From Nipponacmea schrenckii (lineage: Eukaryota > Mollusca > Gastropoda > Lottiidae): a DNA stretch of 64,000 nt. The translations under genes were made by a program, and so were the position numbers. This document shows, piece by piece, positions 13,401-25,827 of the stretch (its first letter is position 1; every line of letters starts with the position of its first letter). The DNA is taken from assembly GCA_030562195.1 (NCBI GenBank), contig CM060200.1:22359023-22423022 (forward strand), in the 5' to 3' direction. The notes beneath the pieces are model-generated. The model was given only the letters and a program-made list of their open reading frames with translations, searched no databases and had not been told where the DNA came from.

Positions 13401-16400
13401 TAGTATGCAGAATTGTTTAGACTGGATAATCAGGTGTACAGTTTTAAGACTACGTGTGGTTTAAGGAATCATTTAAACTCTTTTAACCTACACACATTCA
13501 ATTATTTCAGCTACGTCGATTTCTCTAGAAGGTGGATCTCCAGGGTATGAAAGTACATCAGGTCGAGTTATAGTGACTAAACATGGCGTTAAAGGACGAG
13601 TCTGTGGTCAATATTGGGAAGACATTGATGCTACAATCGCTTGCAAACAATTGAATAATAGATACCGTGGTGGAGTAGCCTATACATTCTCCCAAAGATC
13701 AAATGGTCCGTATTGGTTGTCGGAGTTGGGTTGTTTTGGTAATGAGACATCTTTACTACAATGTCCAGTAGGACCAGAGGGGTGTTCGTCATACAATTAT
13801 TATAAAGATGCTGGTGTACTGTGTTATACTTCAAGACGAGGTTTGTATCATCTAATATAGATACCGAAATAACACAAATCCAGCCTTAAATGACTCAATT
13901 GTTCTGGAGTCTCTGCACATCTGCTTCCACGCTGGAGACATCTGAAAAAAAGGTTCATAGGTTAACCATATACGTAATGATGTATGCTGTGTTATTTTCA
14001 AATATAAGAATTGCCAATAACACTTTAACTCAATAAATCTTTTTTTTTTTTACAGAGCCATACTTGTCTCTGGTCGGAGGGGCATCAGCAGGTCAAGTGA
14101 AAATAACGTATGATTCTGAAACGGGTTATATTTGTGCTGATAGATTCTTTTATAGCTCAACAGCCAAAGTTATCTGTAAACAGCTTGGTTTCACTGACGG
14201 TATAACAGACACGTAAGACCATTTAGTTTCGTTTATTTCCTTGTTATTTAAACTAACAGTTAATCTTACTATAAAAGCAATCGGATGTGATCGATAAAAG
14301 CAAAAAACACTATATGATAAAAGTTCTAATTAAGCTGAGGTAATTGAATTTTAACTTTTATTTTTCATAAAACAGAGCAACAGTAACTGGTGGAAAAGCT
14401 TTCATTGATAATCCTTACTGTCGGGGATTTGAAACGTCCATTTTTCAATGTAGCAATAATGGATGGAGAAGTAAGACTACTTGTGAAAAACAAGCGAGAG
14501 TCAGATGTTTCAAACACGGTAAGATCTCGTGGTTCCAGATGCTGCAGGGTGTTCATGTTAAACGCTCGCAGTGGTTGGAAATCTGAGAAGGATCTTTCAG
14601 CTTGTATTTCTAAGTCAATCACAGAATACTCACTAGTATTCTTTTGTTCTAAATAGAAAAAGCAAGTCCCCCACAAACAATTATAATCGTCCTTGATTCT
14701 GATGAAATGATTTTTGTGTGTTTCAGTAAAATTAACCTTGGGCAGCGTGACGTCAACATCAGCACAAGGACAGGTTCAGTTGTTTGCCCAGAATCAATGG
14801 AAGACTGTATGTGGTGACATGTTTGATGATAATGAAGCAGGAGTTGCTTGTCGAGAACTTGGTTTCAACTACGGTAAAGCACTGTCGAAGGGTTCCTTTG
14901 GTAGCCAGTATGTGTATTCAAGATGGTCAACGAATACTGTTGGAGGTTTTAACTGTACTGGATCTGAACCGTCTCTTGCCAATTGCAGCTTTAATGCTAG
15001 TCCAAACAACTGTCGTCGCGATTATCCTTTCTCTAACTATGCTTCCCTGTCTTGCAGTAATACCCCTTTCACAACTGGTGAGTATTCCATATAGACCTAT
15101 TTGGTATTAAACCTTTGTAACACGTGTACGTATTTAAAACTCCAATTTGTTTGATAATTCATCAACCGATTTGATAGGCTTTCAGAACCTATGCACATCC
15201 TATGCTAGCAGTCATAAATTATGTGTCAAAAGACATTTGGCGCCTTTGTTCCTTTACATTTAAAATGTGGCGATCACTTGTATCCAAAGGTTATTGATCC
15301 TAGCGCCCAATGTTAGAATCGATATCAAGTGATCAAATTCGCATAGCAAAAATCTGTTGTATTGTTTTAAAACTATCTTTATATTTTTCTAGGCTTTACT
15401 GTTAGATTGGATGACAATTTCCCATCTGATGTAACGGTGAATATGTATGGTATTGATGGTACGATTTGCTCTGATATGTGGGGTGATAAAGAAGCTAATG
15501 TTGTTTGTAAACAGATGGGATATCAATCTGGTATAGCGATTGGCTCACCAAGTTATTACTATAGGTTCTTTATTTCAAAAGCAAGACTTTTGTCTGGATT
15601 TAACTGTACCGGAACGGAAGGCCGATTACAAGATTGCCCATATTCTACTACTATTCCTTCGTCTTGCTCCATACCGTCAAGAATGTCGAAAGCCAGGGTT
15701 TACTGTTTTGCTACACAACACGGTAATTAACTTTGACCACTTTATTCTCTTTGCTATTAAGCCAAAAACTTAAGAATGAATGAAACGTAAAAAGAGGGTT
15801 AAAACAAATCCCTACTTACTTGTTTTTATTATTTTATTTGATTTTAGAGGTATCCATATCCTTAATCAATGGACCGACTGGAAATCAAGGTATTGTTCAA
15901 ATAACGATTGACGGTAGACCAGGAGCTATTTGCGGGTCCCGTTTCTCCTCTACATCAGCCAAGGTTCTTTGTAAACAAATGGGATACCTTGATGGTACAG
16001 CACAATCTGGAAGTTTGTATGGTAACACTACTGGTTTTTCCTACATGTACCAACCATCATGTGATGGTACAGAAAGCAAAATATGGAACTGTAAAAATCG
16101 AGGATGGAATGTGACCACCTCTTATTGTTCTGCTCATAATCATGATGCAAGAGTCAAATGTACTGGATATGGTAGGTTTACTATTAATCTTTAAATGTCA
16201 TTTCGAAGTAGATAGAATATTATTTCAATTCACATACAGGAATCTTTATCAAGCAATAATGAAACGTTGCCTAAATTAAAGAGAAGTAGTATATCCATTA
16301 TAGTGTTCTTTATATAAGGTTTTCTATTGTTTAAATCTCCACAGTCAAATATGAACTACATGTATTTTAAACAGATTTTGCTAAAACCGGGCCCTTAGCA

Positions 16401-19400
16401 GCGAGATTGAATTGTCCGGGGAAGTAGGCGTGGTTGTGTATTTTTCCACTCCCCCGCCCCCCCTCTTACCCTCTCTTAGTTAAAAGGTTTCTATTAAAAG
16501 ACGCCGAAATCAATTTTTATTTTTAATAGTGCGACTTCGACCAAACACCCAATATGGTGCGGTGCAACTATATGATCCTTCGGTAAGACGGTACGGTTTA
16601 GTTTGTGCTGATAATTTCACAGATATAGACGCTTCAGTGGCCTGCGCAGAATTGGGATATGAGTATGGTATAAGTATATGCTGCTCTGCATTTGGTTATC
16701 AGTACTACAGATTAGCATACGCTAAAATGTCTTGCAATGGACGTGAACCTTCACTCATAAACTGCACTTATGAAACAAGCTTAACATATTGTCCCAGTAG
16801 GAAATATGCCTCTGTTGCCTGTTCAAACGTAGCTTCTAGCTCAGGTAAGTTGGGTCATTTCTCTTTTCTCCCTTAGTTGGAAGTCCGGTCTGAATTCGTT
16901 AATAAAATATACGCACTTGTGGACTTGTTGTCAATATTTGAAATAAGACGACAACCTATGCTGAACTAGTTTCTAGTTTAAAACATCCGAATTAAAAGAA
17001 AATATAGCCACGTGTTCGTTCTTATTATATGTTTCATCGGTTATTAAATATTTTTTCTCTCCTATATATAGGCTATGATTTAACGATTGGATCATCCGAT
17101 ACAGCCACCTATGGAAGAGTAAGTGTTAGTCATATGGGGATACCTGGTTATATTTGTACTGACGGATTCGATAACAATGATGCCAATGTTATCTGTAAGA
17201 TGAAGGGATTCGCTGGTGGTTTCGCATATGTGTACAATAATTATTATAGTAGTAGTATGAGATGGCTATCTAATATCCAGTGTAGTGGCACCGAATCTTC
17301 ATTGAGTAGATGTAAAGGTATGGTTTGGGGTGGTATATCCACCTGCAATCGTTATGGTAATGCTGCTGTTTACTGTTACAGAACCTCTGGTAAGTCTTAT
17401 CTTTCTCTAAGATAATTCTCATCTTTCTCTAAGATAATTCTCATCTTTCTCTAAGATAATTCTCATCTTTCTCTAAGATAATTCTCATCTTTCTCTAAGA
17501 TAATTCTCATCTTTCTCTAAGATAATTCTCATCTTTCTCTAAGATAATTCTCATCTTCCTCTAAGATAATTCTCATCTTTCTCTAAGATAATTCTCATCT
17601 TTCTCTAAGATAATTCTCATCTTTCTAAAGAATAATTCTTATCTTTCTCCAAGATAAGTCTCACCTTCTCTAATAATAATTCTCATCTTTCACCCAGATT
17701 CTTTTTCATTTTTCCGATGATAAACAAAATCAATTCTATTCTCGTCACAGGGTTGGAGCTTCGTCTAAATGGAACTAAGAAGGGTTATGGACGAGCTGAG
17801 GTCGCTATAGATGGAGTGTGGGGTAGAATGTGTACAGGTTATTCTTCCTATTCTACTGCCAATGCTGTTTGTAAACAGTTGGGTTTTACTGGTGGTAACA
17901 GTGTCACGTCTCGTTCTAATGGTAGAGGCCCTATCTATATCAAAAGAATATCCTGTAATAGTAACGCAGAGTCTATAAGTCAGTGTTCAATCAGCTGGGG
18001 AACAACCAGATACTGCAGAGAGCTCAATGTACAATGCTATGGAAGAGGTATGTTTTTATATAATTAAATCCAATCCGTGCATAGTGCTAGGTGGACATTT
18101 TCATTTATTAGAATTCTATATAAGATACTGTATAAGTCACAGAGCAACTGCAAAATACTTCATTTTTATTAAAAAAAATTGATGGCGACAATTTTTCTTT
18201 TGTTTTGAATGCTTTTGAGATGAGAAGCCAGTTCATCATATTCTTCACCTTACAGTTCGTTTAAGTGGTTACTATCATTTACCAAATTATGGTAGAGTAG
18301 AAATGAAGCTAACAGATAGCTGGGTACCAGTTTGTGACGACAAGTTTACTGATACTGCAGCTCAAGTTGTCTGTAAAAATCTTGGTTATGTTGATGGAAA
18401 GAAACAATGTTGCAGTGCAATCGGCATCATAAATTACGGCCAAAAAGCTAACATCACCATTGATAATTGTCGTGGTAGTGAAAGCAGCTTAACAGAATGT
18501 CAATATACTCCTGGAGTTTGTGCAACTGGAAAATATGTCACTGTTTTATGTTCAAATACAGTTTTACGTCCCACAGGTAGGTTATCTCTTATTTAATGCA
18601 TTTTATATTCTACGAAATGCGTTTCTGAAGTTATACAACACATAATACATTTAATATATATTATTATGTGGATTGTATATACATGTACAATCATATGTAT
18701 GTACATGAATTGCTGCTTGTCATATAACTTGATACTTTCAAATCTTGACCACTCATTAATGTGGGTTAATAATGATTGTTTTGTTATAGCTATAACTGTA
18801 CGACTGACATCAAGTTCTCTTAGATATCGTGGAGCTGTTGATGCCCAGAAATATGGTTTCTATGGACCGATTTGTGGCAGTGGATGGACAGATGCTAATG
18901 CAAACGTTACATGCAAACAACTTGGTTTCTTGGGTGGAATAGCTGAAAGAAGTACCTCCTCGTATAGCAGGATGCCAATGGTTTTGGGTGGTTACAACTG
19001 TTCAGGGTTTGAGAATAATCTGGATAATTGTCCTTCTAAGAATTTTGATGAAGACAAAGGGTGTGAATATTCTTATTATTATCGACAAAAAGCTGCAGTA
19101 CTCTGCTATAACTCCGGAGGTAATTTAATTTGATGTTTATCTCCTATTTATTTGGTCATCAGAATTACCATGCCCATATATGTATATGTTTCTACGTGTT
19201 ATGATACCTTTTATCTCTCTTTGACAGGTATTAATCTAGACATTGTAAACGGCACCGTAGGAAGTGCTGGAAGAGTACAACTAACTTATGGTGGTATATC
19301 AGGAAGGGTGTGCATATCATATGATAGTGATACAATCGCTTCTGTAGCATGTCGTCAAATGGGTTATAAAGGTGGATTTGCAGACAGAACCACATACGCT

Positions 19401-22400
19401 CCATATACGGTAATGTTACTTCCTTTCCAAAAGATCTGTTATCTTCATTATGAAACCTTTGTTCTGTTAAATTAATCATGGACAATTGTAATTTCAGGCG
19501 CCCAGGGGAACCACGACCTGGTTAAGTGGGTTATCTTGTACGGGTACAGAAAGCTCATTGCTTCAGTGTAGACACAGTTGGAAACCAAGAACAACATATT
19601 ATTGGTATAGATGTCGAGATCTTGGTGTAGTTTGTTATAATGATAGTGAGTCATCATTAGTTTTCTTGTAATTGTCATGTTTGAAATATTGACGCAAATT
19701 TACATGTGATCCGTACATTGTATGTTGAAATTAAGTTCTGTTTTGTGATTTTGTTTATCAATCCTAAACTATTGCCATATAACGGGTGATGTTCTGTCTT
19801 TAAGTTCGACTTACTAATGGTAATCATCTATCCACTGGTTCAATCGAAGTTAACTTCAATAATAACTGGGGATCTGTTTGTGATCACAACTGGAAAGCTG
19901 CAAACACTAGTAAGTAATCCTATATTTAATATTTTACTATATATCTGTTTTTCACGTCACAGGTCACAATCTAACCCTGAAAATGAACCGGCCATTGCAA
20001 ACTTATACCACTTTCTTACGTATCTCTTTATTTTTTAGGAGTTGCATGTAAACAGTTAGGATATGATGATGGGCTTACTGCTTGTTGTTCAGCCTACGGA
20101 AATCATCCTAAAGCCATCATGGAAAATGTAAATTGTGCTGGAACGGAGTCTCGTCTTCAAGATTGTACTCATGATAATCCACACAAATCTTCATGCTATA
20201 AACACAATATTGCTGTAATATGTTACAAGGGATCCAAACCAACAAGTAAGTAAAGCCCGATAATGTCTTCACAGGCATAATTTATACAAATATATTTACG
20301 TCAAGAATCACTATCTGAAGCCAGTCATTGTCCTGATTCCCGGACGTTGTTATATGCTATAGGTCATCACTATAATAACCACTGGAGATCTTTTGTAATA
20401 TTGAAAATTATTTAACAATAAGCCTTTGTCGATATCCTTTGCAGCTTACACGTGGAAATTGGGTGGTGGAAATAACTACACGGGAGAGGTTTTGATTGAT
20501 TATATGGGTACTACCGGTAGAATATGCTCTGATAACTGGGATGACAATGATGCTAGAGTAGTATGTAAAGCTCTAGGTTTTAGAAATGGAAGTGCTTATA
20601 ACCATGCTAGATTTGATTATTACTATGCTTCTCATGGACCATTCTGGTTAAATAATGTTGGGTGTACTGGTAGTGAAACTAATCTTAATGATTGTCCTCT
20701 ACCCACGACACCTTTGGGAGGAGTATCAAAATGCAATTCCGGGAAAGCTGCTGGAGTTTTATGTGCCGATATTTCCGGTAAGTGATTGAAAGAAATGATT
20801 GATCAATTTTCATAAAAAATACAACTATAGTCTAGAGTTGTATGTATGCGTATGGTTATCATTCTATTAGTTTTTTCTAAGGTATTTCTAAGAATATCAT
20901 TAGACAAACATTTTGTTACAGGAATTTACTATAGAATCAATGGACTGCAAGATAATATGGGACGTGTTGAAGTATCTGTTAATGGAGTGTGGGGTTCGAT
21001 TTGTAACACCGGTTTTGATAATAGAGAAGCTAATGTTTTCTGTAGAACACTTGGATATTCGGACGGTCGAGCCCAAGTTCAATCATATCCCAACCCATCA
21101 GGCCCTGTATTTAAATCAAACTTCCAGTGTACAGGAGACGAAAATAACCTTGCAGCCTGTCCACATCAAGGATGGCTCAAGGCCACAGACTCTTATTGTT
21201 CTAATCATCGTCGTGATGCTGCTATAATTTGCTACGATCAAGGTAATAAAATCATTTTATAACATTATATTTTCATTTCTTTGAGTTCTGTGATAAAATT
21301 CTACAAATTAATGTTATGTGACCAATCTTTTAATCAGATATAGATTTACTAGTTATAGAACATTTCACTACACGTCACTTTTTAGAACCAAGTCTGTTAT
21401 GAGCTGTACACGAGAATGAGCTTTATTGTCAGTATTTAGACAATCTGTATTCCTTTGATATTCTTGATTTTAGTACGACTGGCAACTGGGTTTGGTCCAG
21501 ATATAAAACAAGGCCCAGTTCAATACTACAGTAATGGTACCTGGAATTTAGTTTGTGATACTAACTTCAATGATTTAAGTGCGAAGCGGCTTTGTCAGGA
21601 TATCGGATTCTTCGATGGAAAAGCTATCTGCTGTTCAGCATATGGTATTGGTTTCCAATTCTGGTATAATGGAGGTTATAGAATCAGTAATATGACAATG
21701 TCTTGTACTGGAAACGAAAATAGTGCGATGGACTGTTTACAAGAAACCACTTGTGACTCACAGAGTTATGCATCTGCCATTTGTTTCAATGATACGGATG
21801 TTATAACTGAAGGTAATTCTCATATTGATATTTTATTACTCTTTAATTTTCACGAAATTGTGAAATGATTTTAAATTTGTCCACCAAACAAAGAGTCTTC
21901 TCTTAATCTGTTTTAATGCCTTTATAACCAATATAAAAATCAAGTAACAATAACGCTTCTTTTTAGATTACGATTTCCATTTCCATGATTCTACGGACAA
22001 ATCTGGTCGTGTTGAAGTAACTCATTATAATACGAAGGGTAGAATCTGCAGCAATTTTTGGGATGATACAAATGCTAGAGTTTATTGTAAGAAGCGAGGA
22101 TATCCAGATGGCATTGCCTATCACTCTTCACGGTGGACATGGACATCAATCAGAGAAAGAGGACCTTTCTGGGTCGGCAGTATGAACTGTACAGGATCTG
22201 AACCTTCGTTAAAAAATTGTAGTTTTACTGATCGTTTAACATTGGGGAACTGCTCTCAGGCTGATGTTGGTGCTATTTCATGTTTCGATGATACAACTGG
22301 TGGGTATTAATCTTCGATATTTCATAGAAAGGTTTTTAAAGGTGGAGATAGTGACATGTCGCTGATGTAATATCTTTATTAAGTTTATCTCATGACGGCT

Positions 22401-25328
22401 ATGTATCGAAATGTTTTATTTCTTTGTCTGTGGAAGTTGATAATACAAAGCCATTATACTTTTTCTAGGTATTCAATATCGATTAGCTGGAGGAGATAAA
22501 AAAGAAGGTCGAGTTGAAATCAGTGTTGGTGGAGTCTGGGGAACAGTTTGTGACTTATTTTGGGATAAAAGAGAAGCTGGTGTTCTATGTCGCTCATTGG
22601 GTTATTCTGATGGTTATCCAGTTAGAGGTGCTCACTATGGTCCAGGAAGTGGTCCTGTGTGGTTAAGTAGATTAAGGTGTGATGGTACAGAGAGTGATCT
22701 TCACAGGTGCCCGCACGATGGTTTCCAGAGTGAAGTAGTCGACGGTTCAACATACACCTGGCGCAAATGTAAATCACATGATGATGACGCCTCCGTAGTT
22801 TGTGTTGATAAATGTAAGTAAAGAAATTCTTTGTGATATCAGATTCCCTCGTTTAAGTTCAAAGTTCATCTTGAAATTGGTTTGTGGTATCCATTGATAA
22901 TAAATTCATTCGGGATTATATTTATCCGTATTCTGATCGATATTTACATATTTGCAGTGAAGTTAAACTTGGGGCTTAATGCTTCCATGGGAGCTGTCGA
23001 AGTTTATGTTTCACCTTCATGGTTAGGAGTTTGTGATGATGGTTTTGATGATAACGCTGCTGCAGTAGTGTGTAGAACTATGGGTTATCCAAATGGTGTG
23101 AAGCTTCCTGGTTCTAGCTTTGGTGTTACAGATGGTCCTATTGGTGTGACAAAAGTTAAATGTAGTGCTGTTATGAAGACCTTTTCTCAATGTGCCCAAA
23201 CTATATCCAGAACTTGTCCGAGTGGATTGTACGCCTCGGTTTATTGTAGTATGGACGATATTGTTGATGACGGTAAGTCGAATAATTAATTCGTGTTATT
23301 ATTTAGAATTAATGTCATTTTTGACTATTATTTGATATCTAATATTTATTTTAAAAATATACTTTAGGTATAAAAATAGAACTTGATCCTGACACATCAT
23401 CTGGACAGTCTGGTTTGGTTAAAGTTCACAAAGGAGGAGTGTGGGGTAGTGTTTGTATGGCTGGTATCGACAAAACTTTTGCATCTGTTGTTTGTCGAGA
23501 ATTTGGTTTTGGTGGTGGTATCCCATACACTTCCAGAGAAAAGGATACACGACCAATTCTTATGGCAGATGTAAAATGTAATGGTGCAGAGAGATCGTTG
23601 AAGGATTGTAGTTTTGCAGCTAAATCTAAAAAAAAATGGTGTGATTATTATGCACCAAGGGCAGGGGTTCTTTGTTACAATACAAGTAAGTTTTGATAAT
23701 ATAATTTCCTTGGATCAAGTCAGTGATTTCACTCAACCGTTTTACACTCACCTTTTCAAGACTGGCTATAACATCGGTGGATATCACGGATATGGGTGTA
23801 CAAGTCAGTTCAACCGAATTGACCGATTGCATAACAATTGACCCGTCCAGATTTGTTTCTCTTTTAACGTCGTCTTTAACTGTTTTCAAATACGTGGAAA
23901 TAATTTTTAGGTATACAATTTCGTCTTAGTGGTGATAATGATAAGAGCAGAGGACGAATTGAAATGAATGTCGATGGTCAATGGGGAGCCTTCTGTAATC
24001 CCTGGTCAGATTCTCGCATTGGTAAAGTTGTATGTAAACAACTGGGATTTGTAGATGGTATAATGGTATCGGGCAATAAATATATATCACCCGATGATGA
24101 ACCAATGTGGTATACCAGCACTCGTTGTATAGGAAATGAAAGCTCTATCACAACATGCTCGAGTGATGGATTCCAGTATAGTGGTTATTACAGACGATAC
24201 TATGAATGGACTTGCAGACGGAGAACTGGTCCCATTTCAGTACAGTGCTATAATAAGGAATTTAGTATGTGTATATATTATCTTTAACTAATTGAAATTT
24301 TATTGATATTGGATACAATATCTAACATAAGGCTCCCTTGAAGCGGTGTTTCTGACCTTCTTCAATGAATACTTAGTGAACTTCCCAACTAACTCATAAC
24401 TAATCTCTATCACCCTCTTTTGAAAGTATCCTTTAGGAGGTTTATGCTTTTTATACTGTTTCTCTTCAGGAATAAGCCAACTACGTTTAGCTGATGGAAC
24501 TAATAGTTCTGGACGAGTGGAAGTGTTCTTAGAGGGTCCAAATCAATGGGGAACGGTGTGTGATGATTATTGGTCAGATGTTGATGCCACCGTTGTTTGC
24601 AATCAACTTGGATTTGCTACTGGTACAGCTATAAAACGAGCAGCAGTATTTGGCCAGGGCACTGGTCCGATTTGGTTGGACAACGTTGCATGTACAGGCT
24701 CGGAAATGAATTTAAAGGATTGTGCTAGTAACGGATTTTCTGTCCATAACTGTCAACATACAGAGGATGCAGGTGTTACCTGTAAAGGTAAGAAGAAGAA
24801 GAGCAGACTGTGATCAGATGCAGCCACTCTTAGATAAATTAACTTATTACACATGCAAGATACCTATTTTTACGAATAAAAGTCGCGTATTCGTAGTATC
24901 AGGATGATTTTAGTTAATTACATATATTGCATTTTTTATTTATAGGAGTATATGTTCCACCTACCACACCTCCTATTGCTCTAACTACCGACAAAGTTGG
25001 TCCAATTACAGAGAAAACTACCGGTAATAAGTCTGGTGGTTCTGGTACAGCTGCCGCCATTTCAGTACCCATAGTCATTATAATAATCGTTGGTGCAGTT
25101 CTTGGGTTCTTATACTATAAACGCTATGTAAACAAATTTAAAGACTTGCGAGAAGATCTTGTTGATGAGTCACCATCTCATGGTGGTGGTGTTTCATTAC
25201 GACCAAGTGGTGCCTTCTTCTCAAAATTTAGATCAGGTGGCGCTTCATCCTCCGCTCAACCAGGGGTCACCAATCCATCTTATGAATTTGCACAGCCATC
25301 GACATTCAGTCCCGAATCCAATACATAA
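10394..25328 (+). CDS. Giant type I membrane receptor with 26 SRCR domains
   Basis: Thirty-three coding exons give about 2,980 residues: signal peptide, 26 scavenger receptor cysteine-rich domains, a short Thr/Pro-rich stalk, one transmembrane helix and a cytoplasmic tail of about 70 residues. Exons: 10394-10465, 10589-10746, 11006-11171, 11320-11670, 11955-12110, 12322-12489, 12596-12919, 13051-13383, 13511-13840, 14056-14212, 14376-14518, 14727-15077, 15393-15722, 15848-16171, 16530-16844, 17072-17389, 17751-18047, 18256-18576, 18790-19119, 19228-19409, 19498-19645, 19805-19909, 20039-20245, 20445-20777, 20922-21242, 21474-21812, 21967-22299, 22469-22813, 22958-23272, 23368-23685, 23911-24264, 24470-24787, 24946-25328. 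Every border between domains is a phase-1 intron. Domains carry the family signature (VC..W.D..A.VVCK.LG and a C.G.E..L..C block). SRCR proteins of this kind bind microbial or self ligands; the ligand here is unknown. It is DMBT1/CD163-like in architecture, but no orthologue is claimed. Confidence 0.93.
11320..24264 (+). other. Eight SRCR triplets (domains 2-25)
   Basis: Domains 2-25 fall into a repeating B-C-A order. B domains (2, 5, 8, 11, 14, 17, 20, 23; exons starting 11320, 13051, 14727, 16530, 18256, 19805, 21474, 22958) open directly with a V/I-R/K-L strand and end in an 'ASVAC'-like strand plus a polar linker. Five of them (2, 11, 14, 17, 20) carry an extra vicinal 'CCS'. C domains (3, 6, 9, 12, 15, 18, 21, 24) end in 'AGVLCY'-like strands and lack the G-W motif. 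A domains (4, 7, 10, 13, 16, 19, 22, 25) have a 'C..RGW / HDGF' motif after the penultimate-block cysteine. Domains 1 (10589-11171) and 26 (24470-24787) resemble each other ('HNC.H.EDAGVTC') and flank the array. Domains 1, 3, 7, 16 and 17 are split by internal introns at differing positions and phases, so those introns are probably later gains. Confidence 0.8.
17397..17692 (+). repeat. 22-bp minisatellite directly after a splice donor
   Basis: About 13 copies of a 22-bp unit (core 'ctcatctttctctaagataatt') start within ten bases of the GTAAG donor that follows SRCR domain 12 and run almost to the acceptor at 17750. The first ten or so copies are nearly identical and the last three are decayed. 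Each unit holds a pyrimidine run followed by AAG, like a weak 3' splice site. Confidence 0.92.
25050..25283 (+). other. Transmembrane helix and NPxY tail of the SRCR receptor
   Basis: The last exon encodes a Thr/Pro stalk and then about 22 hydrophobic residues (25050-25116, Ile/Val/Leu-rich). The stop-transfer segment 'YYKRYVNKF' follows. Near the C terminus an NPSYEF motif (NPSY at 25272-25283) matches the NPxY class recognised by PTB-domain adaptors in endocytosis or signalling. No ITAM-like pair or kinase domain is present. Confidence 0.8.
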
Positions 25329-25567
25329 GTCAGATGATACGACTCATTCATTTTTTTATTCTGTTAAAGTTTTAAATATATAAATTTGTTTCATTGTTAC
25401 ATGTGATAGAAGTTGTAAATGCTATATTACAAAATTTACCGATAAATGTATAATATTGCTTTTAATTATAAATACCAGACTATATATTTTCGTTTTACAA
25501 AACCTTAGCCTATATGTCTTCTTTTTTATTCTGTAATGTTGGTGTGTTTATTGTAAATATTCATGTA

Positions 25568-25573
25568 AATAAA
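25568..25573 (+). terminator. SRCR receptor poly(A) signal
   Basis: AATAAA 240 bases after the TAA at 25326-25328, within an AT-rich 3' UTR. Confidence 0.6.
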
Positions 25574-25681
25574 TAATAGTTTACATCATCATTTGCCGAT
25601 TTATTCCTTTCATTATCATTGACTTCAAAGTTATATCTTCTAGTTTAAGGTAACATCTAAGAAGATTTATCAACTATCACA

Positions 25682-25827
25682 CAGTGGCGTGTTTAGCAAA
25701 GATGTTAGTTCGGCATCTGCCCCACCATCTTCAAATTATTTATCATTTTATATAGTTGCTTTAGCCCCCCCCCCCCATTCCCAGAAAATGTTGGCCCCTC
25801 GCCTAGTGTTTATCAGAAAAGCCACTG
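25682..25827 (+). mobile_element. hAT-like MITE with 8-bp target duplication
   Basis: The element starts CAGTGGC and ends GCCACTG, a 7-bp perfect terminal inverted repeat of hAT type. It is flanked by CTATCACA (25674-25681) and CTATTACA (25828-25835), an 8-bp target-site duplication with one mismatch. At 146 bp it has no coding capacity. Confidence 0.7.

Noticed and set aside
17397..17692. A CRISPR-like direct repeat array
   Set aside because: The 22-bp units are contiguous with no spacers and lie in an animal intron; it is a minisatellite.
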